Below, piece by piece: positions 59,885 through 64,000 of a stretch of DNA of 64,000 nucleotides. A model generated the notes under the pieces. The model searched no databases and had not been told where the DNA came from. It saw nothing but the letters and a program-made list of their open reading frames with translations. The translations under genes and the position numbers were made by a program. How positions within the stretch are numbered: position 1 is the first letter of the stretch; the number at the start of each line of letters is the position of its first letter. The DNA comes from Acidobacteriota bacterium (lineage in GTDB: Bacteria > Acidobacteriota > Thermoanaerobaculia > Gp7-AA8 > JAHWKK01), in NCBI GenBank assembly GCA_019347945.1, contig JAHWKK010000004.1, positions 124,001-188,000 on the forward strand. The letters run 5' to 3'.

Positions 59885-59885
59885 G

Positions 59886-60923
59886 ATGCCCCGTTCCACC
59901 ATCAGACTCGTCGCCATAGGCGGCGGAACCGGCCTGGCCACGCTTCTGCGCGGACTCAAGCATTTTGTCCACTCCGAGGGGCCGTGGTCGATCTCCGATC
60001 TGGCGGCAATCGTCACGGTCACCGACGAAGGAGGGAGCTCGGGCGTTCTTCGCCGCGAGTTCTCGATGCTCCCCCCGGGTGACATCAGGAACTGCATCGT
60101 CGCGCTGGCCGAAGAGGAAAAGATCCTCTCGCAGTTGTTCAGCTACCGGTTCGGCTCGGAATCGACCCTGACGGGACATTCGCTCGGGAACCTTCTTCTG
60201 ACGGCGCTGACCGACCTGCGTGGAAGTTTTCTCGAGGCGGTGCGGGAAGTCTCCGAGGTTCTGGCGATACGAGGAACGATTTACCCGGCGGCGCTGGAGG
60301 ACGTTCGGGTGCGGGCGCTCTGCGCCGATGGAACCGTGCTGGTCGGAGAGACCGCGATCGGAGGGGACTGGCTGGCGGAAGAGGTTCCTCCGGAGCATGC
60401 GCGGATCGTACGTCTCGAGCTCGAGCCTGCTTCGCCGGCGCCTCTGCCGGAGGCTCTCGACGCAATCGGAAAAGCCGATGTCATCGTGATCGGCCCGGGA
60501 TCGCTCTACACCTCTGTGATCCCGAATCTCGTCATTCCCGAGCTGGGGGAGGCAGTCCGGAACGCCCGAGGGCTGAAGATCTACATCTGCAACGTCATGA
60601 CACAACCGGGAGAAACGGATGGCTACGACGCCGAGGACCATCTGCGGGCGCTGTTCGACCATGCGGGGCTGGTCGCCGAAGCGATGATCGTCAACGGTCT
60701 TCGCCCGACGACACGCTTTCTGGAGGCTTACAAGCGGAGGAGGCAGTTCCCCGTCGAATGTGATCCGGATGCGATCCGAGCGCTCGGGGTCACACCTTTC
60801 TTTGGCGATATCATTGCAGAAGGTAACTATCTGAGACACGATCCAGGCGCCCTCGCCGACACCGTGTTCAGACTCTACGAACGGTACGGGCGAAGGCTTC
60901 AGAAACTCCGTCGAGAACGCTGA
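59886..60923 (+). CDS. YvcK/GlmR-family UDP-GlcNAc-binding regulator
   Basis: 345 residues, CofD-like fold. IGGGTGLATLLRGLKHF, VTVTDEGGSSGVLRREF and MLPPGDIRNCIVALAEEE are all signature segments; the later GPGSLYTSVIPNLVI is also typical. In Bacillus the protein supports gluconeogenic growth and activates GlmS, and glmU is the next gene, so a wall-precursor role fits. Confidence 0.94.
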   Translation: MPRSTIRLVAIGGGTGLATLLRGLKHFVHSEGPWSISDLAAIVTVTDEGGSSGVLRREFSMLPPGDIRNCIVALAEEEKILSQLFSYRFGSESTLTGHSLGNLLLTALTDLRGSFLEAVREVSEVLAIRGTIYPAALEDVRVRALCADGTVLVGETAIGGDWLAEEVPPEHARIVRLELEPASPAPLPEALDAIGKADVIVIGPGSLYTSVIPNLVIPELGEAVRNARGLKIYICNVMTQPGETDGYDAEDHLRALFDHAGLVAEAMIVNGLRPTTRFLEAYKRRRQFPVECDPDAIRALGVTPFFGDIIAEGNYLRHDPGALADTVFRLYERYGRRLQKLRRER

Positions 60924-60955
60924 CGGTCGCACTGCGACGGGAGTCAGGAGACGAA

Positions 60956-62347
60956 ATGCCCCGAACCGAAGTCCTCATCCTCGCTGCCGGTCTCGGCACC
61001 AGGATGAAGAGCGATCTCATCAAAGTACTTCACGAGGCGGCGGGATGTCCGATCATTGACTACGTCCTCGATCTCGCTCACCAGGTCTCCGAAACCGATC
61101 CGATCGTGGTCGTCGGGCATCAGCGCGACAAGGTTCAGGGGCGCTGCGGCAATCGGGCCGTTTACGCAGTTCAGGACCAGCAGCTCGGCACCGGCCACGC
61201 CGTGCTCCAGGCCGAATCGCTTCTCAGGGAACGTGAGCTCGAGGGCACCTCGATCCTCGTTCTCTCCGGGGACGTCCCGCTGACCAGACCGGAAACTCTC
61301 CATGCGCTGCTCGAAGCTCATGAGCGAGAGGGTGCGCTCGCCACGGTGCTCACCATGAAACTCGATGATCCCGCTATGTACGGGCGAATCGTTCGAAACC
61401 CGGATGGCGGTATCTCGAAAATCGTCGAAGCGAAGGATGCCGATGCCGGGACTCTCGCGATCGACGAGGTCAATGCCGGGATTTACGTCTTCGATGGGGA
61501 GTTCCTTTTCGATGCGCTTCACCGTACTTCGTCCGACAACGCGCAGGGGGAGTACTACCTCCCTGACGTGGTCGCCATGGCCGCCGAGCAACCGGGCGGC
61601 GCCGCCGCTGTGGTCGTCGACGATCCGATCGAGGCTCTCGGAGTGAACTCCCGCGAGGATCTCTGGCGGGTCGAGCGGGAGCTTCGCCGGAGGAAAATCG
61701 CCGAGCTGATGGTGGCCGGAGTCACTTTCCGCGACCCGGAGTCGGTCATCATCGACCATCCCGTCCGGATCGGTCCCGATACGATCATCTATAACGGCGT
61801 CTGTCTCGAAGGGGCCACAACGATCGGACGGCAGTGCACGATCGGCCCGGGCAGTCATCTCGAGAGTTGCGTCCTCGGCGACCGCGTGACCCTCAAGGCC
61901 GGAACGGTCGCTTCCGAAGCCACAATCGAGGCCGACGCGACGATTGGGCCATACGCTCATCTCCGGCCCGGAACGGTCGTTGCCGAGTCCGTGAAGATCG
62001 GCAATTTCGTCGAGACCAAGAAGGCGATCTTCGGAAAGGGAGCGAAAGCCTCTCACCTCTCCTATATCGGTGACGCTGAAGTCGGGGAAGGAGTCAACAT
62101 CGGCGCCGGAACGATCACCTGCAACTACGACGGAAAGAGCAAACACAAGACGATCATCGAAGACGGTGCGTTCATCGGCTCGGACTCCCAGCTGGTCGCG
62201 CCGGTCAGGATCGGACAGAACTCCTATGTCGGCGCCGGCTCGACGATCACGAAGGACGTACCGCCCGATTCGCTGGCGCTCTCACGCGCCGGACAACGAA
62301 ACATCGAAGGTTGGGCGAAAAGGAAACGGGAGGAAGACGATCAGTGA
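60956..62347 (+). CDS. glmU: Bifunctional GlmU: GlcN-1-P acetyltransferase / GlcNAc-1-P uridylyltransferase
   Basis: 463 residues. N-terminal uridylyltransferase LAAGLGTRMKSDLIKVLHEA, with the SGDVPLTRPETL metal region. The C-terminal left-handed beta-helix carries acetyltransferase residues in NFVETKKAIFGKGAKASHLS and TITCNYDGKSKHKTIIEDGA. It makes UDP-GlcNAc for peptidoglycan and LPS. GTGA overlap with mobB. Confidence 0.96.
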   Translation: MPRTEVLILAAGLGTRMKSDLIKVLHEAAGCPIIDYVLDLAHQVSETDPIVVVGHQRDKVQGRCGNRAVYAVQDQQLGTGHAVLQAESLLRERELEGTSILVLSGDVPLTRPETLHALLEAHEREGALATVLTMKLDDPAMYGRIVRNPDGGISKIVEAKDADAGTLAIDEVNAGIYVFDGEFLFDALHRTSSDNAQGEYYLPDVVAMAAEQPGGAAAVVVDDPIEALGVNSREDLWRVERELRRRKIAELMVAGVTFRDPESVIIDHPVRIGPDTIIYNGVCLEGATTIGRQCTIGPGSHLESCVLGDRVTLKAGTVASEATIEADATIGPYAHLRPGTVVAESVKIGNFVETKKAIFGKGAKASHLSYIGDAEVGEGVNIGAGTITCNYDGKSKHKTIIEDGAFIGSDSQLVAPVRIGQNSYVGAGSTITKDVPPDSLALSRAGQRNIEGWAKRKREEDDQ

Positions 62348-62850
62348 CGGCGGCAGTTCGAGCTCTTCCGGACGGACCGCCGCGGATTCTCGGCCTGGTC
62401 GGGGCATCCGGCTCGGGCAAGACGGAGCTCGCCTGCCGGCTGATCGAAAAGCTCGCGGCCGGGGGTGTACGGGTCGCCTTCGTCAAGCACACGCATCACC
62501 CTCTCAATGACGACCGGCATCGCGGCGACACGGCCCGCGCACTCGATGCCGGTGCCACGACCGCCTGGCTGATCTCCGGGGACGAAGCCGTGAAGTTCGT
62601 CGCGACGGCCGAAACGGGCCATCGAACGGCGAAACCCGACCCTTTCGAGATCGACGCGGACGTCGTGATCGTCGAGGGAGCACGAGACGATGACCGCTGG
62701 CCGCGATTGCGGGTCGAGACGATGAAAGCGGACGACCGCGCCGGCGAAGTCGACGGCGTCGTCGATGCGAGAGCTTCGCAGTCCAGGCTCTCCCGCCTCT
62801 CTTCGGACGATCTCGAATCGATACTCCGATTTTTCGAGGTGAGGTCTTGA
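62344..62850 (+). CDS. mobB: Molybdopterin-guanine dinucleotide biosynthesis protein MobB
   Basis: 168 residues from GTG 62344. The P-loop is GLVGASGSGKTELACRLIEK, and the TGHRTAKPDPFEIDADVVIV and KHTHHPLNDDRHRGDTARAL segments match MobB. It binds GTP and helps MobA; mobA is not seen. It complements the moaD/moaE genes 20 kb away. Confidence 0.9.
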   Translation: MTAAVRALPDGPPRILGLVGASGSGKTELACRLIEKLAAGGVRVAFVKHTHHPLNDDRHRGDTARALDAGATTAWLISGDEAVKFVATAETGHRTAKPDPFEIDADVVIVEGARDDDRWPRLRVETMKADDRAGEVDGVVDARASQSRLSRLSSDDLESILRFFEVRS

Positions 62851-63509
62851 GCCGCCGCTACGATGCGGTGATCTTCGATCTCGACGGAACGCTCATCGAC
62901 TCGTGGGAAGCGCTGCACGACGCCGTCAACGAAGCGCTCCGAAGTGCCGATCATCGCCCGGTATCGAAAGCGGAGGTCGTGACGAGGGTCGGCGACGGAA
63001 TCGAGGCGCTTCTCGAACGATGCATGGGACGACGCCCGACGAGCGACGTTCTGGATGTTTTCATCGCACGGTACGATCAGGTCTGCTGCGAAAAGTCGCG
63101 CACGCTGGATGGCGTCGAGTCGACGCTGCTCGCCCTCTCGAGCGGCGGGGTGGCGATGGCGGTCTGCACGAACAAGCCGACCGGCTTCTCTCGAAAGATC
63201 GTCGACGCGCTCGGCCTGGGTGGCTATTTCGAGCACGTCGTAGGACCCGACCTGGCAGGATGTCGAAAGCCGGATCCCCGGCACGTCATGGCCGCCGTCG
63301 ACCGCACCGGCGCCGATGCCGCCCGCAGTCTCTTCGTCGGAGACATGCCGGTCGACATCGAAGCCGCGAGTGCAGCGGGTCTCCACGTCGCGGCGATCCC
63401 GACGGGCTCGGTCGCTTCCGACGTTCTCCTCTCCTGCGGCTCCGACTACATGCTCGAGCGCTTCGATGATCTGGTCGGCATCGTTTTCGGAGAGAAATCC
63501 GCGGCATGA
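62847..63509 (+). CDS. HAD-family phosphatase, phosphoglycolate-phosphatase-like
   Basis: 220 residues from a TTG that overlaps the mobB stop (TTGA). HAD motif I is FDLDGTLIDSW, motif II is CTNKPTGFSRKIVDAL, motif III/IV are KPDPRHVMAAVDRTG and FVGDMPVDIEAASAAG. It resembles Gph, which recycles 2-phosphoglycolate from DNA repair, but HAD phosphatases overlap in substrate. Confidence 0.85.
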   Translation: MSRRYDAVIFDLDGTLIDSWEALHDAVNEALRSADHRPVSKAEVVTRVGDGIEALLERCMGRRPTSDVLDVFIARYDQVCCEKSRTLDGVESTLLALSSGGVAMAVCTNKPTGFSRKIVDALGLGGYFEHVVGPDLAGCRKPDPRHVMAAVDRTGADAARSLFVGDMPVDIEAASAAGLHVAAIPTGSVASDVLLSCGSDYMLERFDDLVGIVFGEKSAA

Positions 63510-64000
63510 AGCCGCGATTCAGTATCGTCTGCTTCGACGTCGATTCGACGATCGTCGAAATCGAGGGGATCGACGTCCTCGCGGAGGGTCACGCCGAGGT
63601 CGTGAAAATGACGGAGCTGGCGATGCAGGGGATGATTCCGATGGAGGAAGTGTACGGCCGGCGGCTCGATATCATTCGCCCCGATCAGGCGGCCGTTCAC
63701 GCGCTCGCGGATCGCTATCTCCAGTCGATCGTTCCGGGCGTGGACGATCTCTTCGGCTTCCTCCATGCGGCGGGAGTCGACATTCACCTCGTCACGGGAG
63801 GAATCGAGCAGGCAGTCGCACCGCTGGCGGAAAGGCTGGGCGTGCAACGCCGAGCCGTGCACGCCGTGGCCCTCCGGTTTGGGCGGGACGGCTCCTATGA
63901 GGGCTGGGACGAGACCGCGCCGACGGCTCGCGCCGGTGGAAAAGGAACGGTCTGCCGCGACATCCGCGTGAGGAACAAGGGGGCGATGGCGTTCGTCGGA
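63506..64000 (+). CDS. serB: Phosphoserine phosphatase SerB-like, cut by window edge
   Basis: 165 codons in the window from ATG 63506. HAD motif I is CFDVDSTIVEIEGID, where the DxDST and EG features are typical of SerB. The cap loop MTELAMQGMIPMEEVYGRRL and the motif II region VDIHLVTGGIEQAVAPLAE follow. The last step of serine synthesis. Starts as ATGA in the previous stop; the 3' end lies outside. Confidence 0.88.
   Translation, partial: MKPRFSIVCFDVDSTIVEIEGIDVLAEGHAEVVKMTELAMQGMIPMEEVYGRRLDIIRPDQAAVHALADRYLQSIVPGVDDLFGFLHAAGVDIHLVTGGIEQAVAPLAERLGVQRRAVHAVALRFGRDGSYEGWDETAPTARAGGKGTVCRDIRVRNKGAMAFVG

Overview
The window is 64 kb of high-GC DNA from a Gram-negative bacterium and is centred on the chromosomal replication origin. 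Lipoproteins, a TonB-type protein, a large M14 exopeptidase, bactofilin, an MglA/MglB polarity pair and an NAD-type isocitrate dehydrogenase fit the Acidobacteriota best (perhaps a Thermoanaerobaculia-like lineage). That placement is inference from gene style; no 16S gene is present. Many genes overlap their neighbour by one to eight bases (ATGA, GTGA, TTGA and probably CTGA junctions), and non-ATG starts are common.

Layout. 1-6.3 kb: argF, a TonB-like protein and a truncated M14 peptidase on the minus strand, then a pirin and an aldehyde dehydrogenase on the plus strand, and tRNA-Asn. 6.4-8.3 kb: RNase G and a zinc-ribbon protein. 8.3-17.3 kb: the origin block dnaA-dnaN-recF-gyrB-gyrA on the minus strand, with a candidate origin-unwinding element (DnaA box, GC spacer, repeated TAG trinucleotides) between dnaA and dnaN. 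17.5-27.1 kb: the mirror arm rpmH-rnpA-yidD-yidC-khpB-mnmE-mnmG-rsmG-parA-parB-bactofilin, with two parS-like sites around the mnmE/mnmG junction. 27.2-33.2 kb: ATP synthase genes for b', b, delta, alpha, gamma, beta and epsilon, without the a and c subunits. 33.2-37.9 kb: a degenerate histidine kinase, an unusual NtrC-type regulator and topA.

38-55 kb is the accessory part. It holds a vapBC pair, a small-protein/nucleotidyltransferase pair and a truncated gene; a molybdenum/tungsten cofactor locus (moaE, moaD, a tungsten aldehyde oxidoreductase with its own MoaD-like protein, and a 40-residue metallothionein-like protein between them); a CusF-like lipoprotein; a dienoyl-CoA-reductase-like SDR; a secreted cyclophilin; an AmgK-like kinase; isocitrate dehydrogenase; small membrane proteins; a second vapBC with a palindromic operator candidate; a lone ABC-2 permease; a decayed intergenic repeat cluster; and a zinc-ribbon ATPase protein followed by a CAP-domain protein.

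55.2-64 kb returns to housekeeping genes: tRNA-Arg(ACG) beside tadA, two tRNA-Ser genes, SRP RNA, dnaX-ybaB-recR, mglB-mglA, yvcK, glmU, mobB, a phosphoglycolate-phosphatase-like gene and a truncated serB. The most unusual points are the origin element, the NtrC regulator with an altered GAFTGA loop and a histone-like tail, the metallothionein in the tungsten-enzyme locus, and the two compact toxin-antitoxin-like islands.
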